From Diadema setosum (Eukaryota > Echinodermata > Echinoidea > Diadematoida > Diadematidae), in assembly GCA_033980235.1 (NCBI GenBank), contig CM067059.1, forward strand, positions 17,742,100-17,806,099: a stretch of 64,000 nt of DNA, given 5' to 3'. The notes beneath the pieces are model-generated. The model was not told where the DNA came from, ran no database searches, and was given only the letters and a program-made list of their open reading frames with translations. The position numbers were made by a program, and so were the translations under genes. Positions within the stretch are counted from its first letter, which is position 1, and the number at the start of each line of letters is the position of its first letter. Positions 1 to 12,200 of this stretch are shown here, piece after piece.

Positions 1-11
1 ACTTCTGTTAG

Positions 12-221
12 GTCTGCCGAACACTTTTGGTGGCTATGATGAGACTCCGGAGATGACCGCAGACCAGTTGGGCTCCTTTGCTAGGGATGGCCTGGTGAAC
101 ATTGTTGGTGGTTGCTGTGGCACCACACCAGCACACATCAAAGCAATAGCTGACACTGTCAAACAGTACAAACCAAGGATTCCTCCCCACAATGTGCATG
201 ATGGTTGCATGACACTGTCGG
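12..221 (+). CDS. MTR: MTR exon: end of homocysteine/zinc barrel
   Basis: The frame runs through [12 protein letters not shown], then [18 protein letters not shown] (codons TGC and TGT at 113-118) and ends MTLSG. In the known MetH fold the two adjacent cysteines of GGCC are zinc ligands that activate homocysteine thiolate; the third ligand is upstream of the window. The acceptor is the AG at 10-11 after a pyrimidine-rich run, which leaves the exon starting with the last two bases of a Gly codon. The donor is GTAAGT at 222, leaving one base (G) to complete Gly with the next exon. The upstream in-frame residues (1-11) do not match the family, which supports the acceptor choice. Confidence 0.93.
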
Positions 222-3200
222 GTAAGTGTTTTGTGTGAAGTGAACATTTCATACTCTCATTATGATACACATTTGTTGATCTTATTTTTCCTTTACTAGC
301 CTTCTAAATCTAAATGGGGGTGACTGCTTTTCACTTTTTAGATTATACGCTGTCAGTGTATCATCTAGTCTTATTGTAAGGAATCTTCCTTCTCTTACGC
401 TCTCATTTTTTTCTGACATGTTTTGTGGACGCAATATCTCAACAATGACTTGACTAACAGGAAATTTTCTATCATCTTATTAGCTCACCTGAGCCAAAGG
501 CTCAAGTGAGCTATTGCAATCGCCCTTTGTCCGGCGTCCGTCGTGCGTCGTGCGGAAACTTTTTACATTTTCATCTTCTTCTTGAAAACCCCAAAACTGA
601 TTTTCATCAAACTTGGCAGGTAGCATCCCTAGGGGGTTAGGAACTCAATTTATTAAAATGGGCACCATGCCCCACCCAGGGGGCCCCCAGGGGGGCCCAA
701 ACCCCCCAAAATTAAGGAATCTGTAAAAATCTTCTTCTCTAGAACCAGAGGTGATAGAGCTAAGTTAATACTATGAGTTAGTACATTGATGACTGTAGTT
801 TCAAGTTTGTTCATGGCAAAATCAGGGGTGCCCACCTTGGGACCCAGGGGAGGGAGGTGGGGAGGGGTTCTAATAGGGCCTAAATTGTACATTTTCATCT
901 TCTTCTTGAGAACCCCATGACCCATTTTCACCAAACTTGGCAGGTAGCATCCCTAGGGGATTAGGAACTCAATTTGTTAAAATGGGCACCATGCCCCACC
1001 CAGGGGGCCTCCAGGGGGGGCCCAAACCCCCAAAATGAAGGAATCTTTAAAAATCTTCACTAGAATCAGAAGTTATAGAGGTAAGATAATACTATGAGTG
1101 AGTACATTAATGACTGTATTTTCAATTTTCTTCATAGGAGATCAAGGGGTGCCCCTCTTGGGGGCAGGGGCGGGGGGGGGGGGGGGGGGGTTGGTTGGGA
1201 AGTTCCAAATGGGGACCTGAATTGTACATTTTCATCTTCTTCCTGAAAACCTCATGATGTATTTTCGTCAAACTTGGCAGGTAGCATCCCTAGGGGGTCA
1301 GGATCTCAATTTATAAAAATGGCCACCATGCCCCACCCAGAGGGGCCCAAGGGGCCCCAATTCCCCCAAATTAAGGAATCTTAAAAAATTTTGGCCCTTA
1401 TTGTACAGTTTCATCTTTACTTGAGAATGCCTGGTCAAATTTTGGTAGAGCTGTGAATAATTTAGATTAGTGACTGCGTGAAAGGTGAACTTGCGATACT
1501 CAGGTGAGGGCTAGACCCGCGGGTCTCTTGTCTGTGATATCATCGAGGTGCCATTTTGTGATTTTGACATGATGTCACATTATCAATTTTATTAATATTC
1601 ACTGTCTCAATAATCATGACAAAGAATGCTGCCTGTGCGCCTGTGCTAACTCATACCACTGACTCCATTTTCTTGGTGTATGACCAAAGTTTATCGCTAA
1701 TTTTCATCGAAGTAATACTTCAACATCGGACATTGTTCTCTCTTTGCTATACCCCTTTTCCCGAATTTGTTGTATCGGACAACAAACAAGATGGTTTTCA
1801 TGGATAATACGGTTCCCAGTGGGGAAAAATCTCTGTTGAATCTGGCTGTCTTTACTGCTGATATGATTGCCACAGAGAATGGGCGAGCCCTGCAGCTGTG
1901 GAGACAGCTGTGCTGACTCGTCCGTGCAATGCTAAGCCAAAGCCGATGGTCGCAGTGAACACTGTGAAGAAGACCGGGTGGCAGCGAAGAGTGGGAAGGC
2001 AAAGCCAACCTCCAAACCCAAAATCACATCATCGGGCAAGTTTGAGACAAGCTCAACCATGCCGCAAAAAAAAAAAAAAAAAAAACAGTTTCTGAGATGA
2101 AATCCCAAAAATCAGGAACATCTGGACCATCTGGTGAAGTCATGTCTCATCTTGACAAGCTGGAGCAAATGCTCACCAAATGGATGGAGTAAGCCTGTCC
2201 CTGGGCCAGTAAATTACAATGCCTTTAGCGTGGAGGGTTACCACGCAAGAACAGGAGTCAGAGCTTTTTGCCAACTCTCGATCTGATTCGCAAGATCCCT
2301 CTGAAGGAGCTTGGGAATCTGAAGACTTGTGTGCACCCTCAGAGAGGGAACCAAAATGCAGGATCCCATTCATGGCAGCAAAATTTGCCACTCCTTTGGG
2401 GATGGATGAGCCAGTAGATGATGACATTGCAGAAACTATAAATTTCATGGTGGGACAGAAGCAAGATGAGAAAGCCATGAGTGACACAGCAGACAAATAT
2501 CCGTGCCCAAGAAGTTGTGATGCGAGTCTGAAAGTACCAAAGGTGATTTGGAAAAATATCTTTATTCCAGTACGCTCCCACAATTTGAGAGTGTAGTCCA
2601 TTCAGAAATTCCTTGTAAAGGGAATTAGTGCCCTCGCTCAGATTCTTGACTCAAACATGTCAGAAATCCACCAGGATGCACTGGCATTCCTTTCTGATGC
2701 AAATTTTGCACCTAACTGTTTCCACAAGGAGTGCATCAAGCCAGACATGAATTCACAATACCACTACTTTTGCAAGCCAACCAACAAAGTCACATCCTTC
2801 AATTTGGTGATGACATTGGCCACCAAGTAAAAGACCTCAAAGACCAATGCAAGGCCATGGAAGGGATGATGAGATTGAACACACCCAGTAACTGTATCAT
2901 CACTACAAGAGACCAGCTGAGCAGTTGCAACATTCCCAGGCCACAAAGCCCTCTAGCTGGGTCCCTTGGGGCCATGGTGCTTCCAGTTGGAACCTCATGA
3001 CGGGGTCGTCAAGCTTCCCCTTTTTAGGCCTAGGGAGGGGAAGGCAGAGAGACACCTGGCACACATACTCCCCGACAGCAGCAAAGAGGAACAACCCACG
3101 GAGCTTCCAATTCCGTCGTCAGGGATTGGGGAGAAAGTAGACTCACTACCCAAAGACCAAGAGGTGAATGTCACTCTCCCATATTTTCATTGTGTTGTTG

Positions 3201-6200
3201 GAGGTTGACTGAAGCAATTTTGTCATGACTGGTGTAAAATCACATCAGATCCTTTTGTCTAACAGGTGGTATGGGGTTACAAAAGAGAATTTGAGCCAGA
3301 TACATTCCCCCCTCCCCCTGGGGATGAATGCCCCTTTTCTCATACAAACATAATGCCGTAGAAAGAGCCAAGTTTGATGAAGAAATTCTGAGTCTGCAAA
3401 GCAAGGATGCCATTGAAACATGTTCCCTTGTAGAAGGGGAATTGTTATCAGAAATTTTCACTAGACCAAAAAAGAGTGGTGGAACTTGCCTTATCCTTGA
3501 CCTATCTGATCTGAACAAGTTCATAAAATACCAGCATATCCAAAAGGGGTATTTTTTATTTATTTATTTTATTTTATTTTTTTTGCTTCAGTCGAACTCC
3601 GAGATGTTTACTTCACTGTACCTATTTACCATATATCTAGAAAATTCCTTAGCTTTGTCCAGAAAGATCAGTTTTTGCAATTTTAAAGCTCTTTCGAATG
3701 GCCTTACATATGCCCCAAGATTTTTCAAAAAAGTAATTAAGCCTGTACTGGTTACATTGACATGCACAGGGCATCTGGTACTTACATACAATGGACTCCC
3801 GTTATAACAAAGTCCTTGAGACCAGCAGTTTCCTTTCGTTATATTGAAATTCATTATAACCAAACAGATTTACAATAAAAATACATAAGGGTGGATAATG
3901 TTTCCACCTAAATTTTTACTTCGTTGTAACCAGAATTTTGTTATAAACATGTTCATTATAACGGGAGTGCACTGTATCTGGATGATACCATTATCATTGG
4001 GAAGACTAAGGCCATCACTCAGAGAGCAGTGCAAGCTACTGTAGAACTTCTGTCTAAGTTGGACTTCATCATTCACAAAGACAGGTCAGTTGTAGAGCCC
4101 ACACAACATATTGAATTCTTAGATTTTTGCCTAGACATATTAAGCATGGATACTTTACTCTTCCAGCAAGCAAGAGCTATGATATCAAAGAGGCATGCAC
4201 TGACTTGCTCAATGACAAAAACCTACCATTTGAAAGGTCGATCAAGTTATCAGCAAAATCGTAGCCAATGTCCAAACAGCTCCATATGACCCTCTATATT
4301 ATTGATCACTAGAAACAGAAAAGGCCAGAGGTCACTTTGACCAACCAATCTACCTTTCAGACAAAGTGAAGTGAGAATATGCAGAGAAAAGTGTGAAACT
4401 CAGAACAGATGCTAGTGGTCAAGGTTGGGGTGCTACCAACTAGCAGATTAGAACAGGGGGCAGGTGGAATGCACATGAACTTGAAAGAGCCAATTCAAAT
4501 GAGATTAGTTATATGGAATCTTTGGCAAAATGATTTGGATTGAAAGTATTCTGTTCTCATCTCAATGATGCCAATGTGCTCTTACGTCTAGACAACACAA
4601 CAGGAGGAACATATCTGAATGATATGGGAGGAGTACAATCTGCCTCATGTAATCAGTTAGCACTAGAAATCTGGAATATTTGTTGTGAGTGCAACATATG
4701 GTTCACAGCAGCACACCTAGCAGGATCTCAAATTGTTGAAGCAGATTTTATGTCTCGTAAGTTTAGGGACAACACAGAGTAGATGTTTGGCAAAACCCTG
4801 TTTCAGGAAATAACCAAACAGCCAAGGCATCCTAAAATTGACCTTTTTGCATCAAGATTAAATATGCAGCTTCTAATTTATGTGTCATGGAAGCCTGACC
4901 GAAATGCTTGGGAAATTGGATGTTTTTTCACCCTGGACTGGGGCCTTTTGGAGCTCTATGCATTTCCACCTTTCTGCCTATCTCAAAATGTTTACAGAAG
5001 ATGGGGGCTGATCATGCACAAGGTATCATGGTAGTACAGTATTGGCCAATCCAGGCTTAGTTCCCATTGCTAATTAAAATGATTTGCTACTCACTGAGCC
5101 CTTGTATATTGCTAAAGGTGCATACTTCCTTACACAACCAGTTTCAGGGTCTCCTCACCCTCTTACTAACCTCCTCCTCCTTGTTTGCAGGTGTAAAGTC
5201 AACACCTCTAATCACAAGGCCTCACCAGAAACACTGTAAACATCATAAGAGCCTCATTGAGGGACTCAACCAAGTGTCAGTATAATGTGTATCTTCAGAA
5301 ATGGAAACAATTTTTGCCCGGACATACAGAAAACTTCACCACAAGGCAACAAGACAAACAATACGTCGCTGAATTAAAGTGACTCTAGGTCAGGCAGGCA
5401 TTGACATGAATAGGTTTTCTGCCCATTCCAGAAGAGCAGCATCCATGTCTGCTGCTAGGAGGCACGGTATTCCTCTTGCTACTATCCTTCAGCTGAATGT
5501 CAAAGGAAAAGGACATTTCAAAACTTTTACCTAAAACCACTGGAAGAGCAAGCTTCATTCCCACAAGCCATTCTCAACCAGTAGGGCAAACACGTCATGC
5601 TGGTAACCCAGACAAGATCAAGATGGTGAGAATGATACCATATCTCATGTTTTGTGCAAATCACATTCTAGTATAAAATGGCTTGTTACTGCTGTAAGCC
5701 TTTCAAATCTTCGTCACAAGACTGAGAATTCAAGTAAAATAGACTAATTAAACAAAAACTTGCCTGTTTGAAATTTAATTATTATTTTGCTAAGTATTTG
5801 GAGGCAAGAGTAATCATACTCGCCTCTTCCTTCCCGAGTACTTAGTTCTAGTTTTCGTCATTATCCTTATTTTACAAAGTTTAATACAGCAGTCACGATA
5901 CGGCTTTGAAATATGAGTTAGAGCATGCGCAGAGGCGGCATTCTTTGTCATGATTACTCTCGCCTCCTAATATTACTATTGATACAATTAACAAACCTTC
6001 AAAATGAAGAATCAATTATTATTTTGTTATTATTATAATTTTCAGAGATACAAACCTTCAGAGTATCAAAACTGTAACCATTGAGGGGCCTCATGTTATT
6101 CCAAAATTTCAATGGCAGTGAGCTAAACATGAGCTTGCCGAGTTGCCATATTTGAATGTGGAAAGCATTGGTCACTTTCACTAAATCAAGAACAGCTCCG

Positions 6201-9200
6201 GAAGCAGAAAATCAAAACTGCATCATAAAAAAGAAAAAAAAAATGCTAGACAGGTAAGCACATGAAAGGTCAAAATCTGAAGACAGAAGTAACGCGGGGG
6301 AAGCGCCATTAAAAAGGAAAGGTCAAGGAGCACCCTCTATAAGAATAGGTAATAAAAATTTTTGTCGAGCCCACCGGAAGTGAGGGGAGACTAAGGGATC
6401 GCCTGCGGCATCTGTCCGTCCTTCATCAGTCCGTCCATCATCCGTCTATCGTCCTTCCATAACGCTACAAAAACTTGAATACCTCTCTACTGAGGACTTC
6501 AATTTCAATCAAACTTGGAGGGAATGGCAATGAAAGATTCCATAGCCATCCAGCATGCTTTGGATGCATTTATTTTTGCATCATTGCCAACGGCCAGCTT
6601 ACTTAATGTAGTAGAATTGATATGAATCCTTTAAAGATACAGAACAAAATAAAAAAATCCTGGATCCTGGCGGTGGATCCCGGCGATGATCCTGACCACT
6701 ACCAAAATTTAATCATTTCTTCCTCGTGTCATTACCAACCAATTGTTCCTGAAAATCTCATCCTAATCTGCTCTCAACTTTTGACTTATTTTGTGAATAG
6801 AGAGACAGGCAGATAAACAAATCAAAACAGCCAATCCACCACCCCCCCCCCAAAAAAAAAAGCGCAACCTTCTTGGTGGAGTAATGGGCATGCATTTCAT
6901 ATTGCCCCTCTGTTTTTGCATAACCCGACAACAAGTGCGACAACAAGCATGTGTGTGTCAAACTTCCTCAGCCTCACTCTCCCTCGGCAGCCTCTCTCTT
7001 TTCGCCCTCTCTCCCTGCATGTACCCAAGACTCAAGGGGCAGGCCAAGGTAGGTGGCTGTCTATCCTGTGCGAATTCGCACAAAACGCTGTTTTATGTAG
7101 ATCCCGAATCAGATCATTTGAGCGAGTGTGTGGTGTACATGTAGAGCCGCAATGTTGCGTTCTGTGTGGATAACTTTTTGTGCTTGTAAGCTTTGAAATT
7201 CAAGCTTCTTTTCTGCGAGAAACAAGAAAAAGGCACAGGCCGGGTGGGCAGTCTGAACATGGTCTGAACTGTAAGTTCTCCCAAGCAAGTTCACATGTGA
7301 TATCACCCTTGTCCAGCAAGTTTTACATTTGTTGGTAATTGTCTCTTCAAAGCTCATGCTTGTCAGGGCCGACAAGGGTGATATACAGTGGCGAGAACAA
7401 TGACTGATATATATTTGGTATTTAACTACTACTACCACGTGTTCTCACCACCTTTCAAGTAGAGGAAAGTTCACCATATTGGTGTGCTTGTTGTCAGTTT
7501 TTCTTTTATTGTCCTGTGCATATGTTATTGTGTATGTATTTGCCCTGCATTTGCTGTTTCCATTGTTATGTCCTGGGCTTTCTTCTATGTTTCTTGTATT
7601 CTTTACCTTTGTTCAGTTTGAATATATTTTTCCATAATGTGATAAAAATGTCTATAGGCTAGCAAAATTTGCAAGGAAATCATCGTAAACTGTATGGAAA
7701 ATATTCATCACATATTGGACGTGTCTTCTTATTTGTTTCTTTATGTTTTTACATTCATTTGCCAAATGTATTTATATATTGATTAAAATTCATTACATTT
7801 GATTTATTTACATAATGTATTTCTCATGTAGGTAGCCATTTTTATCAACAGTGGCAGGTCAAAGAGGCATCTTAGATTATCTGAACCTATGGCTTGTAGC
7901 TTATATTTAAATTTAGTGAATGCTGAGTTAATGGTGCATTGTGCACCATTGTGCCCTCTTCTTTTTTTAAACTAAACCTTCAGGATTGGAGCCTATGATT
8001 GTAGGGAAGCATACACTATTTGTCAACATTGGTGAACGCTGCAACGTGGCCGGCTCTAGGCGGTTTGCAAAGCTGATCAAGAATGATAACTACGATGTGA
8101 GTAATTCATTTGATATAGTCATTCCATTGGATTGGGTCTGTCAGTTTCATGCTGTTCAGTGGAGCAAACCCTTATTCTGACAAATGACATCAACTGATTT
8201 GGCTATTGTTTGTACTTAGACTGTATTAGAAATTAAAAAAAAAAAATGTATGATGAGTAAATGGGAAGCCTGTGTAATAGATTTTCTCTCTAAATATTTT
8301 ATTCTTGATCTCTCTTGAATTTTTGTAATCAAAGTTATGATGTGGCTGTATAATGTTTTTATAACATGATGTGACTATGTAATGTTTTTGTAACAATTTG
8401 ATTGGGGAGTCTATGGCCATTTAGCTACATCTCCAACCAGACGGAGACAGATACACTGAGTTTTTGTTGAGCCCACCGGAGGTGAGGGGAGACTAAAGGA
8501 TCGCCTGCGGCGTCTGTCCGTCCGTCGTCCATCCATAATGCTACAAAAACTTTAATACCTCTCTACTGAGGACTTCAATTTCAATCAAACTTGGAGGGAG
8601 GAGTGGATATACAAAGTTACACATTTTACCAAACATGAAGGTCATCTCAAGGTCAAAGATCACAAGCAGGGGTCAATGAACTTCAGGGCCCAATGTTAAA
8701 TTTTTACGCATGTTTCCTTTATGTCTCGTAACTTTTGATATATATGTCTGTTTGTGACTACACTTAGATGGTAGATGTCCCTTGGGGAGTTGAAGGTCAT
8801 CACAAGGTCAAAGGTCACAGAGCAGGGGTCAACAAACTTTTAGGGCCCAATGTTTAGTTTTTATGACGCCTTTCAATTATGGCTCATAACTTTTGATCCC
8901 TATGTCCGTTTGTGACATAGGGATCATACACGATCCTGTATGAGACGTGATGTGGTGAGACGTGACGAGACATAAGTGGTGATATTTTCATCTGAATCTC
9001 TCCTATTCTATAACATTTCAACCTGGACGGTCGTTGTGCTCTTGTGGGATAAAAATGTGAACAAATCTACTACAAGCTGGATATTGAGAGACATGTTCTT
9101 GATGATGCTGTTAAAGTGTGGGAAGAGCTTTTCCTTGAAGTAATCGCCTGTATGAGACGTGATGTGGTGAGACGTGACGAGACATAAGTGGTGATATTTT

Positions 9201-12200
9201 CATCTAAATCTCTCCTATTCTATAACATTTCAACCTGGACGGTCGTTGTGCTCTTGTGGGATAAAAATGTGAACAAATCTACTACAAGCTGGATATTGAG
9301 AGACATGTTCTTCGCCTGAAATAGCAAGTTTTGCTGACAAACTGAGTCCAGCGTCACATATCTGAATGTGTAGTCCCACATGTTGCTGTACCTGGAGTAT
9401 TGTAGAAGATACTTCAAACCTTGATGATGCTGTTAAAGTGTGGGAAGAGCTTTTCCTTGAAGTAGTGAATAAACACATGCCAGTGAGAAAGACACGTGTC
9501 AGGAATAAATACTTACCCTGGATGACTATGGAGATTATTGTATTAATAAGACAACGAGATAAGTTAAAAGGAAAAGCCAAAAAGGTACATATGCATATTT
9601 TGGATGGAAATGATGAAAATCACAAACATATTTTAGAAGCTAATTATGATGAATTATGGGAAGAATACAAGCCAATAAGAAACAAAGTTACTTCACTGAT
9701 TAGGAAATTGAAAAAGAATTACTGTAAAATGAGGCTGTCAGACAAATCTAGGCCAAATCAACCATGGGATGTGTTGAAGGAATTATCCTCATCAGGCAGT
9801 AGTCGCCTGATTCAGTCGATGATGATATTGCATGAGTTAATGATTTTAATGATTATTTTGCAAATATTGGTGTAAATCTGGCATCACAAATTCCTCATGT
9901 ACAACGATGTATTGTAAATGAAGTTTCAGCACAGTCAAGTTTGACTCTGCATGTGGTAAATGACCAAGAGGTACTTAAAGTCATCAAAGGACTCAAAGTG
10001 AAAGTCAACTGGTCTAGATGGTCTATCAGTTAAAATTGTACAATTATCTGCATCTGGCATAGTGCATTCACTTACTTACCTTATTAATCGGTCACTGTTA
10101 GAGGGCATCGTTCCTCATCAGTGGAAATGTGCAAAAATAATACCAGTTTTTATATCTGGAGACAAATTCCTGCCTAACAATTATAGGCCGATTTCAATTC
10201 TTTCTCCTCTCTCAAAGGTGCTGGAAAAGATTGTCCAGTCACAGCTGTCTCTCTACTTAAAACATAATAGCATATTGAACCAGGAACAGTGTGGATTCAG
10301 GTCAAGACACTCAACTGTCACATCATTGTTAAAGGTCACGGATGACTGGTATCGGGCCATAGATGACGGTTGCTATGTCGGTGCAATCTTTATTAACCTA
10401 CGTAAAGCATTCGACACTGTGGACACAGATATGCTTATTCAGAAGCTTTGTGAAATAGGGGTGTCGAAGGAAAGTTTAAAATGGTTTGAAAGTTATTTGA
10501 AGAGACGACACATTTGCACTCAGATAAACTCGTCGAGATCACGATTACAACAAGTTGATCACGGCGTGCCTCAGGGCTCAATTCTCGGGCCACTGTTGTT
10601 TATCATATATGTCAATGATTTGGTTTATTATATTGAACGATGTAAGGTAAATTTGTATGCAGATGATACAGTGTTGTATTGCTCGGGAAAAAGTGTAAAT
10701 GAAATAGAGTGTGTATTGAATTCTGAGCTGCAGAACATATATAAATGGATGTGTTTAAATAAGATTAGTGTAAATTGTGAAAAAACAGTATGTATGTTAC
10801 TGGGTTCTCGTTATAATCTAGTAAGTATATGTAAAAATTTAAAATTATTTATTTCTGGAAATAGAATAGAACAGAAGGTTGTTGTGAAATACCTTGGTGT
10901 TATGATTGATCAACAGCTGAAATGGGATACAGTGAAACCCCGTTATAACAAGTTCGGTTATAACGAGGAACCGCTTATAACGAGGTGATCGCGTCGGTCC
11001 CGTTTTCCTTTGCGTGTAAACCTATGGCAGAACGAATCGGTTATAACGAGTTCGGTTATAACGAGGTTCCGGTTATAACGAGGACAATTTCAGAGCATCA
11101 TGATAAAGAAAAACATAAGCAATTTGATCGGATATAACGAGGTTCAATTTCTTGACTAAATTGCCGCTTTCCGCCGCTTTCAAACACGCGACAAACAAAA
11201 CACTGAAAACCGAATTCACGCTATCCACGTCTTTTTCCCATTTTGCAGAGAACCGTTCCATATTTTCTTCCTAATCACGCGATAAGACACAGGAATGCCT
11301 TCCGATGTTCCTACTAAATCATTAAACATAATCGTTTGATTTTTTTCGCGATCCCAACGAGACACGCGTGCGTGATATTAGGGCAGAACACAGCGCAACA
11401 AGAAAAAAAAGAAGAAAAAGATAATGCATTCAAAAACTTTTCATGTAGCGACACTTGTGGCCAAAAATGGACAATTGGAATGCGTGTGCAACTCATCATT
11501 ATATTATCCTTTCCATTTTTAGTTCCGACTTCCAGTTCTTTTGCTGGTTAGGATATGAGTGTGGATGATTAAAGCCGAAATAATTAACGAAATCATCGCG
11601 ATCCCGCCGGGTGACAGTAGCGTAAAAATAGTTGAATAACACATGTTAACCTACTTAATCGGTGTTCAGAAAAAGAAACAAACACATTTATTAATTTGAA
11701 TAGATCTGGATTTCTTCATTTTCATTTAACAAATGATAATTTAAATATGAGTGTGTATGATTAAAGCCGAAATAAGTAATGAAATCATCGCGATCTCGCC
11801 GGGTGACAGTAGCGTAAAAATATTTGAATAACGCAAGTTAACCTACTGAATCGGTGTTCAGAAAAAGAAACAAACGCATTTATTAACTTGAATAGATCTG
11901 GATTTGTTCATTATCATTTAACAAATAATACTTTAAATATGAGTGTGTGTATTAAAGCCGAAATAATTAATGAAATCATCGCGATCTCGCCGGGTGACAG
12001 TATAGCGTAAAATAGTTGAATGACGCATGTTAACCTACTTAATCGGTGTTCGGAAAAAGAAACAAACGCATTTAACAGTTCAAGGATGTTCAACACGCGA
12101 AGAGATTTTCGAAAGAAAATAAAGAACGCATTTTTAATCCCTTCGGACGCAACGATCATACATTGTATGAAATCACAGCCGAAATGATTCATGAAATTAT

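Larger units (their letters stand above)
1700..5980 (+). pseudogene. Degenerate DIRS-type tyrosine-recombinase retrotransposon
   Basis: Reading plus-strand frames in order gives gag-like acidic/serine-rich segments (2219-3000), DIRS reverse transcriptase (3328-4290), RNase H (4396-4782), a pol C-terminal segment with [15 protein letters not shown] residues (4783-5034) and a tyrosine-recombinase remnant (5383-5560). This order of pol plus tyrosine recombinase is diagnostic of DIRS elements, which integrate with a tyrosine recombinase and not a DDE integrase. Many stops and frameshifts, a run of A (2065-2085) and a T-rich microsatellite (3551-3584) break the frames. A pair of inverted repeats lies near the right end (5795-5817 and 5950-5972). 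Both outer ends are uncertain. Confidence 0.75.

Noticed and set aside
1..11. Possible extension of the first exon upstream
   Set aside because: In-frame residues (LLL) do not match MetH and an AG acceptor at 10-11 follows a pyrimidine-rich run.
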